Shown: one piece after another, positions 55,294 through 63,863 of the stretch
Layout: each line of letters opens with the position of its first letter
Numbering within the stretch: position 1 is the first letter of the stretch
NCBI RefSeq assembly: GCF_018860805.1
Contig: NZ_JAHKQR010000009.1
Location: 1 to 64,000, forward strand
DNA: 64,000 bases
Source: Aestuariibacter sp. A3R04
GTDB taxonomy: Bacteria; Pseudomonadota; Gammaproteobacteria; Enterobacterales; Alteromonadaceae
Direction: 5' to 3'
Position numbers and translations under genes: made by a program
Notes under the pieces: generated by a model
Told to the model about the DNA's origin: nothing
What the model saw: only the letters and a program-made list of their open reading frames with translations
Databases searched by the model: none

Positions 55294-57053
55294 CGCGCTA
55301 TTCCTTTACTTTCGTCGCTCTGTGTTAACAGGACATGCAGAAAAACCATTCGACTGGCGTCTTCCTGTGATAATTGCATTTGGCCAATCCCTCTCGTGTG
55401 AAGGCCTTTTTCTTCTACGCCTGCCTCAATAAGCGCGCGCTTCACTGCCTGGGCTCTCGCCTGACTCAATTGCGCATTTTTCACTGCGGAGCCGCTGTTG
55501 TCACTAACACCGATAATAAACAAGTCTAAACCCGCACTGAGTTTGTCGCTTATATTTTGCAGTGTTACATAGCGTTCGGCAATATGTTCAATAGTTGAAA
55601 GTGCGGCTGAAGACAATGAGGCTTCATTAGTTTTAAAGTGTACAGACAATGCTGCTATTTCTGCCATGAGGGTATTGGCTGAGTAGGTTAATGCTTTCTC
55701 TTGGTCAATGGCCTGATCGGTGATTACGGATACATTTGTTGTATCAAGGGGGTAGTTACCGATACCGGGCACTACCCGCAATTCCCGCCGAAACCTGTTC
55801 CAATCCTGTGTTGTGATGGAGCCGGACAACACAGGTTCGGGAGTTTGTTGCAGGTTTAAACTGGCGTAGTTGCTTACCAGTTTGCTGACCCTTGCAGCTA
55901 TAAGGGATTTGTCTAACGACAGGTACGGTTGTGAATTAATTTGCACCTTATCCACATCTATCCCCAGATCCGTCAGCCAATCAGAAGCGCTTACTGAAGC
56001 TTCGTCTTTAAGCAGCGACAAGACGATTTTCCCTTTGTCTATTCTGGTGTCAAGTACTGCGATTCCCGCGGGTGCTGAAGCTTGCTGAATTTCTGACATC
56101 AACAGTGAAAGCTGCAAACGGAAGAAACTCAAATATCCGAGAAAACCAATAGCACAAATTAACAGAATGGCTCCAACGCCAAATCTTTTCTTTTTCTGTT
56201 CCGGCTCTCGGCGGGCACTTACCAGACAGTCGTGCAAAAGGGAGTCTGAGGCGAGAAACGGTTCAGTATTGCCATCGTACTCTAGTAACGGCGTTTGGTA
56301 GTAGCGATGAAAGTCTTCTAAAACCACTTGTAATTTACCGCGCACATCGGGTGGAATTGAACCCGTTACAGCAGCAACTAGTATGGCCTGGGGACCCACT
56401 TTTATAATCAGGGTGAAATCGTCCGTACGAATTTCATCGAGATCGGTGTCGGCCTCTGGGTTTGCTGAACCAAAGGCATCAGCGACAAAATCATTCATGG
56501 CAACCAGCATAGAGGAAATCAGATCGCCATCTTTACTGCGAGAGGGGTCGGAAGCGGCACTATTTAACAAGGTACCGGTTTCTCGGTGAATAATGAAAAC
56601 CTGGTGTATTTGATACTGATAAATTTTGGTGGCCACATAATCGGCATAACTAATGCCAGCCCGCCAGGCTTCAAAGCGCCACTTGATGCTTCTAAAAGAA
56701 AAACTGTTTTCAATCAGTGCATTGGTGCGTTCAACAAATTCAACCAAAAACGCGGCAACGGCTTTTCGAATTAAAGAACCTACTAACGGATAAAGTACGC
56801 CGACGATCTTGTCACTATTCGCTTCAACTGAACGATGCAATGATTTTTCAACCAAGGGGACCAACACCCGATTAACCGAACCGTCTCGGGTTTCCCGGTC
56901 GTTCAGTGCTTCAGATACCACCTCGGAAACCAGCCCTTTGGCGTTGCGGCGAACAACATTTTCTATCTGTTTTTCATCGCCGCCAATAATAAGCGTACGC
57001 ACTGCATCCATAGCCCGAGCGTCAGAATCCTTTTGGTACGCAGACGTCTCCAT
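55290..57053 (-). CDS. OmpA-domain membrane protein with possible roadblock-like cytosolic segment
   Basis: The 587-residue protein has a cytosolic N-terminal part (1-290), one membrane helix (about 291-311) and a periplasmic part. Residues 148-255 (HQVFIIHRETGTLLN ... DLISSMLVAMNDFVADAFG ... FTLIIKVGPQAILVAAVTG) show the strand-helix order and DxxLISSML pattern of longin/roadblock folds, which in MglB regulate small GTPases. The middle (325-445) has BON-like repeats. The C-terminal OmpA domain (470-580) keeps the peptidoglycan-binding pair Asp518 (SDNSG) and Arg533 (LSQARAQAV). It could tie the GTPase to the cell wall. The roadblock call rests on pattern only. Confidence 0.8.
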   Translation of the reverse strand: METSAYQKDSDARAMDAVRTLIIGGDEKQIENVVRRNAKGLVSEVVSEALNDRETRDGSVNRVLVPLVEKSLHRSVEANSDKIVGVLYPLVGSLIRKAVAAFLVEFVERTNALIENSFSFRSIKWRFEAWRAGISYADYVATKIYQYQIHQVFIIHRETGTLLNSAASDPSRSKDGDLISSMLVAMNDFVADAFGSANPEADTDLDEIRTDDFTLIIKVGPQAILVAAVTGSIPPDVRGKLQVVLEDFHRYYQTPLLEYDGNTEPFLASDSLLHDCLVSARREPEQKKKRFGVGAILLICAIGFLGYLSFFRLQLSLLMSEIQQASAPAGIAVLDTRIDKGKIVLSLLKDEASVSASDWLTDLGIDVDKVQINSQPYLSLDKSLIAARVSKLVSNYASLNLQQTPEPVLSGSITTQDWNRFRRELRVVPGIGNYPLDTTNVSVITDQAIDQEKALTYSANTLMAEIAALSVHFKTNEASLSSAALSTIEHIAERYVTLQNISDKLSAGLDLFIIGVSDNSGSAVKNAQLSQARAQAVKRALIEAGVEEKGLHTRGIGQMQLSQEDASRMVFLHVLLTQSDESKGIAR

Positions 57054-57058
57054 GACTG

Positions 57059-57592
57059 TTACGACTGATCAGTGGCGAGGTTGGTAGCCATGGTAGAAAG
57101 TAAGCTCGCCAGCGTTTTACGATCGGTTTTGCTGGTGGATAACTCGTCGGTAACTTGTTGTAAGCGCGCCAACAATGCCTCATGACGTTGATTAAACAGC
57201 GTTTCCATTTCATCCAGCTCTTTGGAGAGTTTAGACGCCAATTTGCTTGTATCATCCTGGGCGGCGGCTTCGGCAACTTCCAATTCCGATCTGAGGGTAT
57301 CGTGGAGTCCTTTCAATTCTTCTTCGGCGCGTTGGTGCTGATGGCTGTCGTCAGAAAGTTGTGCTGAAAGTGTCTTAACGTGCTGATCAAGGGAAGCTGT
57401 TAACTGGTTCACGTTATCTTCTAGCTGATGAGATAGCGCTTTGAATTGTTCATCAAATTTATTTTCTAACCGGCTCAGCTGTTGTTGGAATTCGCGGTTA
57501 GTTTGGCCGAATAGTATTTCTCTGAGTTGTCCGATTTCAGAGTTTTCGTCGGCTATTTCGGGCTGCTCAGCCTTTTTATTTTCTTTTGCCAT
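57059..57592 (-). CDS. coiled-coil protein of the GTPase operon
   Basis: From ATG 57592, after AGGAGAG, the product has 177 residues. A charged N-terminus leads into IGQLREILFGQTNREFQQQLSRLE and then a nearly continuous coiled coil to about residue 160, rich in Gln, Glu and Leu. No signal peptide or membrane helix. The OmpA-type gene follows five bases after the stop. It may be a scaffold or an effector of the GTPase; I recognise no named family. Confidence 0.8.
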   Translation of the reverse strand: MAKENKKAEQPEIADENSEIGQLREILFGQTNREFQQQLSRLENKFDEQFKALSHQLEDNVNQLTASLDQHVKTLSAQLSDDSHQHQRAEEELKGLHDTLRSELEVAEAAAQDDTSKLASKLSKELDEMETLFNQRHEALLARLQQVTDELSTSKTDRKTLASLLSTMATNLATDQS

Positions 57593-57727
57593 TGTTCTCT
57601 CCTGGTGGCAAATAAACACTATCCTGACACGATAAAACAGGCAATAGGTTAAGTAATTTAAATGTAACCCTAAATTCTGGAGTAATCCAGTGAATAAGCC
57701 AACAAAAGTCACAATTGTTCAGTGGGG

Positions 57728-58261
57728 TTAGGAACGGGAGACCATCGCCTTGCTGAGTGCGATCCATTCATTTTTGTTGCGCGCAATAGTGCGGTTGATC
57801 GGCGCAGATGTCACCAAGAAGTGACGCATGTTCATTTTTTTCAATGAAGACAGGGAATATGCTTCAGGTAAACCAGCAGCGCTCAGGAAGCTTGGAAGCA
57901 AAGGGGGGTAGGCGCTTTTCAGAAGCGAGGAATCACTGTGACTGATCAGCATGAAAGCAACCAGTGCCAAGCGTTCTTGAGCACGCTTTAAACACAGAAA
58001 TGCAATGCCATTGGCCAGGCTTACTATGCCAATCACGGTCATGTTTATGGGGGAAAACACAGTGCTGACTCGAGGGTAAGCACTGAGATACGGGTCGTAC
58101 AAGCTGTCAAAATTAAGCCAGGTATAGCTAAAAACCGCGAGTAGGGTTACTGTGCTCGCGGCCAATACACCCGCAAGCCAATATTGTCTGGCGGTTTTCC
58201 GCTGAAGGGCATCTTCCAATTCAGTCATATCGGCCCGCAAAGTGATGTGAAAGATGCCCAT
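57728..58261 (-). CDS. two-helix membrane protein of unknown function
   Basis: From ATG 58261 (GGAGAG six bases upstream) the 177-residue protein has membrane helices at about 29-51 and 72-93. A cytosolic tail with HFLVTSAPINRTIARNKNEWIAL follows. It lies 135 bases upstream of the coiled-coil gene in the same direction, so it may be the first gene of the GTPase operon or a separate unit. No family recognised. Confidence 0.7.
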   Translation of the reverse strand: MGIFHITLRADMTELEDALQRKTARQYWLAGVLAASTVTLLAVFSYTWLNFDSLYDPYLSAYPRVSTVFSPINMTVIGIVSLANGIAFLCLKRAQERLALVAFMLISHSDSSLLKSAYPPLLPSFLSAAGLPEAYSLSSLKKMNMRHFLVTSAPINRTIARNKNEWIALSKAMVSRS

Positions 58262-58650
58262 AGGTATCTCTCCGTTTTTAGTTCTAGCCACATCTTTTTT
58301 TCCAATTGCGTGCCGGCCAAAAATAACGCGCTCTAAAATTAGTGGTAACGGGGCAATACACCCTGTTACCTGACAATATAATCGTCCACGAGTCCTCTTC
58401 TCATATAGCCAGCGGTGAAGCGGCGTTTATAAGCCGAATGTCGTGAAGGAAGCCATATCAGTTTGATTCAGACTTCGAGAAAACTATCTTACCTTTGTTT
58501 TTTCGCTCAACGGAAGTAGAATGTGCGGTTCGTTCTCCGCGAAGCCGCTAGTTGATTGAGTAAAACACCACGGAAATGTCACTAATTTTGAAATCGGTAA
58601 AAATGCGATGAGATTTACTTTTTTAAATATTAATCAAGGTTTTAATATCT
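58262..58650. other. divergent intergenic region with an inverted repeat
   Basis: Between the membrane-protein gene and dusA. It contains a 10-bp inverted repeat: GGTAACGGGG (58344-58353) with CCCTGTTACC (58361-58370), one G-T pair, seven-base spacer. This is suitable as a protein-binding palindrome or RNA hairpin; no U tract follows. AT-rich sequence before dusA (58600-58650) is a likely promoter region. No gene seen. Confidence 0.5.
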
Positions 58651-59667
58651 ATGTCTGACATCTCATTAAATCGTAAATTCTCAGTCGCCCCAATGCTGGA
58701 TTGGACTGACAGACACTGCCGATATTTCTTGCGTCAATTGTCGAAAGAGGCGCTGCTTTACACCGAAATGGTTACCACAGGCGCGCTCATTTTCGGAAAA
58801 GGTGATTACCTGGTATTTAATGACGAAGAGCACCCGGTGGCATTGCAGCTTGGCGGCAGTAATGCCTCAGATATGGCCAGATGTGCTGAATTGGCGCAAC
58901 AGCGCGGGTATGACGAAGTTAATATTAATGTTGGTTGTCCGTCAGATCGGGTAAAAAATGGCGCTTTTGGCGCATGTTTAATGGCACAACCAGAGGTTGT
59001 GGCTGAATGCGTAAGAGAAATGCAAAAGCTGGTGGATATACCAGTGACGGTTAAGTGTCGCATTGGCATTGACGACATGGATGAATACGACGATTTCGCT
59101 CGTTTTATAGATATCGTTGCCAACGCTGGCTGTGACACCTTTATCGTACACGCGAGGAAAGCATGGCTACAGGGGTTGAGCCCGAAAGAAAACAGGGAAA
59201 TACCACCACTTAATTACCCGCGGGTTTATCAGCTCAAAGCGACGCATCCCGAGTTGTCTATCAGCATTAACGGGGGCATTACAACTATTCAACAGATGCA
59301 GCAGCATTTACAGCACGTAGATGGTGTGATGGTAGGAAGAGAAGCTTATACCAACCCTTATCTGCTCGCCTCTGTGAGTCAAACATTGTTTGGTTCCCCA
59401 TTGCCCCTCCCCAGTAGAGCTGAGCTGGTAAATACTATGCAGGCTTACATTGAAAGACAAACTGATGAATGGTTTAAACCATGGCATGTGGCCAGGCACA
59501 TGTTGGGACTTTATCAGGGCCAGGCTGGCGGGCGTATCTGGCGACGCTATTTAAGTCAAAATGGCACAGGCAAGTCTCCCGATCCACATCTATTGCGTAA
59601 TGCTCTCGAGCAAGTTGAGCAGGCACAGGCAAATGCGGAAAAATTTGCCAATACGAAGTTTGGCTAA
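58651..59667 (+). CDS. dusA: tRNA-dihydrouridine(20/20a) synthase DusA
   Basis: The 338-residue flavoenzyme reduces uridines 20/20a in the tRNA D-loop. FSVAPMLDWTDRHCRYFLRQLS is the DusA-type N-terminus and NINVGCPSDRVKNGAFGACLM contains the catalytic Cys. VKCRIGIDD, FIVHARKAWLQGLSPKENREIPPL and GVMVGREAY follow in the FMN barrel. Single gene. Confidence 0.96.
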   Translation: MSDISLNRKFSVAPMLDWTDRHCRYFLRQLSKEALLYTEMVTTGALIFGKGDYLVFNDEEHPVALQLGGSNASDMARCAELAQQRGYDEVNINVGCPSDRVKNGAFGACLMAQPEVVAECVREMQKLVDIPVTVKCRIGIDDMDEYDDFARFIDIVANAGCDTFIVHARKAWLQGLSPKENREIPPLNYPRVYQLKATHPELSISINGGITTIQQMQQHLQHVDGVMVGREAYTNPYLLASVSQTLFGSPLPLPSRAELVNTMQAYIERQTDEWFKPWHVARHMLGLYQGQAGGRIWRRYLSQNGTGKSPDPHLLRNALEQVEQAQANAEKFANTKFG

Positions 59668-59863
59668 AATCACACACGGGTTGGTTAATTTAACCATTAC
59701 TTGGCCTGTTTGTTTTTTGTGCTTTTTCATTATTTTTGCCGCATGTTATAAAATTATAATTATTTCAATGCGTTAATAAAATTTCTCTGGTTGGCACAGG
59801 TTTCGCAATACCTGTATCAAATGCACTTATGCTTTGTTAATACGACACTTTACAGAGGAAAAA

Positions 59864-60154
59864 ATGATGAAATTTAAAATGTTAGCTGCAAGTTTGGTAT
59901 TGTCTTCAACTTTTATTGCATCGTCGGCGATGGCCAACGAAAGTCCGCTGGAATCTTTTCTGAGTCATATGGTTGAGCGGGCAGTGACAGTGGCTGGAAA
60001 TGAAATTGAGTCAGGAGTTCGCCAGTCTGTTGTGAATGCGACTTACCATTTTTCACTGGATAGCGACCAGCAGCGCGGCTCAGTAAGCGTTACAGATATC
60101 GCTGATAGCGGCAAAGAGGCACAACCGTCTTCTCAACTTTCAGAAGATGAGTAA
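59864..60154 (+). CDS. small exported protein upstream of psp genes
   Basis: ATG 59864 follows AGAGGAAAAA. The 96-residue product has a signal peptide (FKMLAASLVLSSTFIASSAMA) and a mature part of about 70 residues, amphipathic at first and acidic at the end (SQLSEDE). It has no Cys or recognised domain. A terminator follows, so it is separate from pspA although close to it. Function unknown; periplasmic location likely. Confidence 0.7.
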   Translation: MMKFKMLAASLVLSSTFIASSAMANESPLESFLSHMVERAVTVAGNEIESGVRQSVVNATYHFSLDSDQQRGSVSVTDIADSGKEAQPSSQLSEDE

Positions 60155-60213
60155 TATGTGGCATACATTCCACACTAGTGGATGTCACCCGCTTAAAATT
60201 TATTTTCGAAGTT

Positions 60214-60248
60214 ACAGGCAATCGCAAAGCTGATTGCCTGTTTTTTTA
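60214..60248 (+). terminator. terminator after the small exported protein
   Basis: ACAGGCAATC (60214-60223) pairs with GATTGCCTGT (60232-60241) around GCAAAGCT, followed by a T run. Confidence 0.88.
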
Positions 60249-60655
60249 TCCTATTTGTGTAAAGCTGGTAATTTCAGCCTATCTAACGCTCAGCTCTCCG
60301 TCTCGCAATAAATAACGCGCTTTTTTCAGCTAAACGGATATATTCTTTTCACTTATAACTATCTCTGTTGTTGTTTGCAGCATTCTTCTGGTTTATTTAA
60401 TTATCACCTTTTCTCTGAGCCACCTCATTGGGGAAAAAGCGAGTAATAAACATATAATTCCCATTGGTCAAAACAACCACTTCTTGTGGCGCATTTAACC
60501 ACATAGTTGTTTCTTGTATATCTCACTTGGTTCTTACTTCAAACTTAAATGCAAAAAAAGTTTTAAAATCAATTTGTTATATTTTTGGCACGTTGATTGA
60601 TTAAGTAATGGTGTAATTGAAAAAAACAGATTAAGTAAAGTGAAGGAGAGAGAGA
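60249..60655. other. region upstream of pspA
   Basis: About 400 AT-rich bases without a gene. It holds the candidate sigma-54 element described separately. TTTCTTGT-like and A-tract stretches upstream of it could bind an activator or IHF, but I see no clear PspF site. Confidence 0.4.
60585..60601 (+). promoter_or_regulatory. candidate sigma-54 promoter for pspA
   Basis: TTGGCACG-TTGA-TTGAT matches the -24/-12 consensus (TTGGCACG-N4-TTGCW) except that the -12 GC is GA. The ten-base spacing between the GG and GA is correct. psp operons in enterobacteria use sigma-54. ATG of pspA is 55 bases downstream. Confidence 0.45.
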
Positions 60656-61327
60656 ATGGGTATGTTTTCACGTATGTCGGATATCGTACAGTCAAACATC
60701 AATGCCATGTTGGATAAAGCCGAAGACCCTGAAAAAGTTATTCGTCTTATTATCCAGGAAATGGAAGAGACTATGGTTGAAATGCGTTCGGTAGCAGCAA
60801 AGTACCTTGCCGAAGAAAAGCACCTCAACCGTCAAGCGAGCGTCCTGCAAAACGAAATGGATGGCTGGCACGCTAAAGCAGAACTGGCTATGGATAAAGA
60901 AAAAGAAAGTCTCGCCAGAGCCGCGTTGGTGCAAAAGAAGAGTGTTGCAGATAAGTTGATCGGCATTGATGAGCAGAAAGCGCAAATCAGCGAAATGTTG
61001 AGCAAAGTACAGGAAGACACCGGCCGTCTTCAGGAAAAACTGTCTGAAGCACGCAGTAAGCAAAAGTCCCTGGCATCGAGAAAACACAACGCCAGCGTAC
61101 GCCTGAAAGTGCGCGCTGTCACTCACAGCTCGCACGTTGAAAACGCGATGAATCGCTTCGACAGTTACGAGCAACGCATTGAGCATTTGGAAGCTCAGGT
61201 CGATGCTTACGATGTCGTTGGTACTCAGTCCGACGGGACTTCACTAGAGGCACAGTTCAAAGCCCTGGAAGACAACGACGGGATAGAACAGGAACTCGCG
61301 GCGCTGAAAAAAAAGCGCGCTGCCTAA
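60656..61327 (+). CDS. pspA: phage shock protein A
   Basis: The 223-residue PspA/Vipp1-family protein starts GMFSRMSDIVQSNINAMLDKAEDPEKVIRLIIQEMEETM, with the N-terminal amphipathic helix that binds stressed membranes. A long coiled coil follows (about 25-220). It oligomerises on the inner membrane to maintain the proton motive force. AAGGAGAGAGAG precedes the ATG. Confidence 0.97.
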   Translation: MGMFSRMSDIVQSNINAMLDKAEDPEKVIRLIIQEMEETMVEMRSVAAKYLAEEKHLNRQASVLQNEMDGWHAKAELAMDKEKESLARAALVQKKSVADKLIGIDEQKAQISEMLSKVQEDTGRLQEKLSEARSKQKSLASRKHNASVRLKVRAVTHSSHVENAMNRFDSYEQRIEHLEAQVDAYDVVGTQSDGTSLEAQFKALEDNDGIEQELAALKKKRAA

Positions 61328-61392
61328 ATTGAATGCTGTGTTGTTAACAGCGCAGCCTCATGTGACCAATAAATACAGACAGGAGTATTGAC

Positions 61393-61596
61393 ATGAAATT
61401 TCCCGAAACTGACAAAAGAATTTACCGCGATCCAACGAATGGCATGATCAGTGGGGTTTGTGCAGGACTAGCCAAATACCTGTCTGTTGATGTGATGTGG
61501 GTGCGTGTCGCAGCAGTTGCGGCACTGGTGATGGTGAGCGTTCCTGCACTAATTGCCTATGTAGCCGCCACGTTTTTACTGCCGAGGTGGGTGTAA
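61393..61596 (+). CDS. pspC: PspC-domain membrane protein
   Basis: The 67-residue protein is a minimal PspC domain: KRIYRDPTNGMISGVCAGLAKYLSVDVMWVRVAAVAAL, then one membrane helix and LPRWV. E. coli PspC is longer and works with PspB to activate the response. ACAGGAGT precedes the ATG. Its stop overlaps the next start by one base. Confidence 0.92.
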   Translation: MKFPETDKRIYRDPTNGMISGVCAGLAKYLSVDVMWVRVAAVAALVMVSVPALIAYVAATFLLPRWV

Positions 61597-61928
61597 TGAA
61601 AAATGCACTGGTAGCGATATTCATTGGCGTATTGTTGGCATACGCGTTTGGTAATCTGTTTTCCGAATGGTGGGGGATCCACCTGATGATGGGTGATAAT
61701 ATGCTTTCGCCGCTGGAAAACCTGTTTGCCTTTTCCATCGTAGGTGTTGTGTTTGTGATGGTGGGCCTTATTGTGGCATTGAGCGTGTTCGGCACGATAG
61801 CCCTTGCCATATTCGCCTGTATTGCAGCATTGGTGTTTGCTGGTATTAGTGCCATTTGGCCCGTCGCCCTGGTTTGCGCAGGCTTTTGGATCTACCGCAA
61901 AGGTCAGCACTCGCAAATGTCGTCTTAA
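61596..61928 (+). CDS. small membrane protein of the psp module
   Basis: ATG 61596 shares a base with the pspC stop (TAATG), giving 110 residues. Three hydrophobic stretches lie at about 4-20, 43-66 and 68-98. No PspB, PspD or PspG signature is recognised. Tight coupling to pspC indicates a role in the same envelope-stress response. Confidence 0.75.
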   Translation: MKNALVAIFIGVLLAYAFGNLFSEWWGIHLMMGDNMLSPLENLFAFSIVGVVFVMVGLIVALSVFGTIALAIFACIAALVFAGISAIWPVALVCAGFWIYRKGQHSQMSS

Positions 61929-61986
61929 GGGCTATTTAACGAGAAAAAACGCAAATAGGGTGCTAACATGCAGGCAAGATCGTTAT

Positions 61987-62014
61987 AAATGAGCGTTTAT
62001 ACGCTCATTTGTTT
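61987..62014 (+). terminator. terminator of the psp operon
   Basis: AAATGAGCGT (61987-61996) pairs with ACGCTCATTT (62001-62010) around TTAT, followed by GTTTA. Confidence 0.7.
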
Positions 62015-62033
62015 ATAGAGAAGGAAACTGACG

Positions 62034-63032
62034 TTGAGCATAAAAGCGAATATAAACACCAAGTCTATCTCGGGTATCATCTTGTTACTCGTATTTATTT
62101 TCTGGCTTATCGGTGTGTTCTGGAGTGTAGAACCGGACACGTTTGACGTAAAGCAGCGGGTGGCAGCCACAGCGGCAAACCAAACCCACGTTGACATTCC
62201 CGGATACACTGTAACGTCGACACTTATTCTGGTGTCAGAAACGTTACTTGATAAGACCGGTGGTTATCTGTCTAACGATGTAACGCCACCAGGCGTTTTT
62301 CTGGACAATATGCCGGCCTGGGAATACGGCGCTTTGGAAATGGTTCGCGATTTGTCTTTGGCTATGCGCAAGGACTTTAGCCGCTCTCAGTCTCAGTCTA
62401 TTGAAAATCCCAACCTGATGAAGGCCCAACCAGAATTCAATGTAAATAACAGAAACTGGGCGCTGCCATCTGCGGAATCTTCTTACCGCAAGGGGATTAA
62501 GAATTTGCTTCAGTATCGCAATGAACTGGTGGATCCAACGTTAGGAGAAAGTCAGTTCTACACGCGTTCTGACAACCTGCGCGATTGGTTAAAACAGGTG
62601 GAAAAAAGGCTGGGGAGTTACTCTCAGCGTTTAAGTGCCAGTGTTGGCTCCGCAAAGGTTAATACTGACCTGGCCGGTCAGCGAAATGCTAAGCAATCCA
62701 CCCCTGTTGTGTCTGAACGGGTATTAAAAACAAGTTGGTGGAAGCTCGATGACAATTTTTATGAAGCTAGGGGCGCTACATGGGCCTTGCTGCATTTCCT
62801 GAAAGCTGTTGAAATTGAGTTTGCCGATGTTCTGGAAGACAAGAACGCCCTTGTTAGTCTTCGACAAATCATCCGTGAACTGGAAGCTACACAACAAACT
62901 GTGTGGAGCCCTATGATACTGAACGGTGATGGCTTCGGCATGATGGCTAACCACTCACTGGTTATGGCTAATTATATCTCTCGTGCTAATGCAGCACTAA
63001 TCGAACTGACCGAACTTCTAAATCAAGGATAA
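62034..63032 (+). CDS. DUF2333 family protein
   Basis: The 332-residue protein has one N-terminal membrane helix (about 12-32) and a periplasmic part with the DUF2333 segments GYLSNDVTPPGVFLDNMPAWEYGALEMVRD, ALPSAESSYRKGIKNLLQYR and ARGATWALLHFLKAVEIEFADVL. The start is TTG 62034, eight bases after AAGGA, with no closer ATG. Function unknown. The barrel gene follows three bases after the stop. Confidence 0.88.
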   Translation: MSIKANINTKSISGIILLLVFIFWLIGVFWSVEPDTFDVKQRVAATAANQTHVDIPGYTVTSTLILVSETLLDKTGGYLSNDVTPPGVFLDNMPAWEYGALEMVRDLSLAMRKDFSRSQSQSIENPNLMKAQPEFNVNNRNWALPSAESSYRKGIKNLLQYRNELVDPTLGESQFYTRSDNLRDWLKQVEKRLGSYSQRLSASVGSAKVNTDLAGQRNAKQSTPVVSERVLKTSWWKLDDNFYEARGATWALLHFLKAVEIEFADVLEDKNALVSLRQIIRELEATQQTVWSPMILNGDGFGMMANHSLVMANYISRANAALIELTELLNQG

Positions 63033-63035
63033 TTC

Positions 63036-63809
63036 ATGAAAAAATGCATTTTGGCGGTAGTGACCACGGCCGCTTTATCTGCATCACCGGCTATGGCAGA
63101 CACCCTTGCCGGACTTTACGTCGGCGCACAGGGTTGGAGAACCAGTACCTCCGGGGGCTTTGCTGACAACAGTACGTTCTTGGATGGCAGCACGATGGCT
63201 GATTTCAATTTCGATAGTCAGGTGAACAATGCGTTTTATGCCGCCATTGAACACCCTGTTCCTTTTCTTCCAAATGTGAAGGTGAATTACACCACCCTCG
63301 ACAGCGACGGAAACACCACACTGCAAAGCACATTTACTTTTGATGGCGAGTTGTATACCGCAGGTACTAATCTTTACACTGAAACAGAGTTAACCACAAC
63401 AGACTTTATCCTTTACTACGAGCTGTTTGACAATGATCTGGTTAGTTTCGATGTAGGTATTAATGGCAGGTATGTTGATGGCACTGTATACGCCATTGAC
63501 ACAAGCAGTAATACCGAGGGCAGCCAGGCTTTCTCTGGTGTTGTACCCATGGCGTATTCCCGCGTGCAGGTAGGTTTGCCGTTTACCGGTTTAGGTGCCT
63601 ATGCCGAAGGAAGTTATTTGTCCTTCGACGATCACAAATTTAGTGACTATCAAATCGCACTGACTTACTCATTTATTGAAAGTTTGGCGATAGATATGAC
63701 TATTCAGGCTGGTTATCGCAGTGTAGACATCGATATTGAAGATCTCGACGATATTTACGCAGACATGACTTTCGATGGCCCTTTTGCGGGTATTGAAATT
63801 CACTTCTAA
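63036..63809 (+). CDS. outer-membrane beta-barrel protein (TIGR04219-like)
   Basis: The 257-residue exported protein has signal peptide KKCILAVVTTAALSASPAMA, then alternating beta-strand pattern: GLYVGAQGWRTSTSGGF, FYAAIEHPVPFLPNVKVNYTTLDSDG, FILYYELFDNDLVSFDVGINGRYVDG and a terminal aromatic (FAGIEIHF). This fits TIGR04219-type barrels of unknown function. AATTCATG at the junction with DUF2333 indicates coupling. A terminator follows. Confidence 0.85.
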   Translation: MKKCILAVVTTAALSASPAMADTLAGLYVGAQGWRTSTSGGFADNSTFLDGSTMADFNFDSQVNNAFYAAIEHPVPFLPNVKVNYTTLDSDGNTTLQSTFTFDGELYTAGTNLYTETELTTTDFILYYELFDNDLVSFDVGINGRYVDGTVYAIDTSSNTEGSQAFSGVVPMAYSRVQVGLPFTGLGAYAEGSYLSFDDHKFSDYQIALTYSFIESLAIDMTIQAGYRSVDIDIEDLDDIYADMTFDGPFAGIEIHF

Positions 63810-63833
63810 ATCCTGCTTCTTTCTCTATATATG

Positions 63834-63863
63834 AAAACCCGGCACGGTTGTCGCCGGGTTTTT
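63834..63863 (+). terminator. terminator after the outer-membrane barrel gene
   Basis: AAAACCCGGC (63834-63843) pairs with GCCGGGTTTT (63853-63862) around ACGGTTGTC, ending in T residues. Confidence 0.9.
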
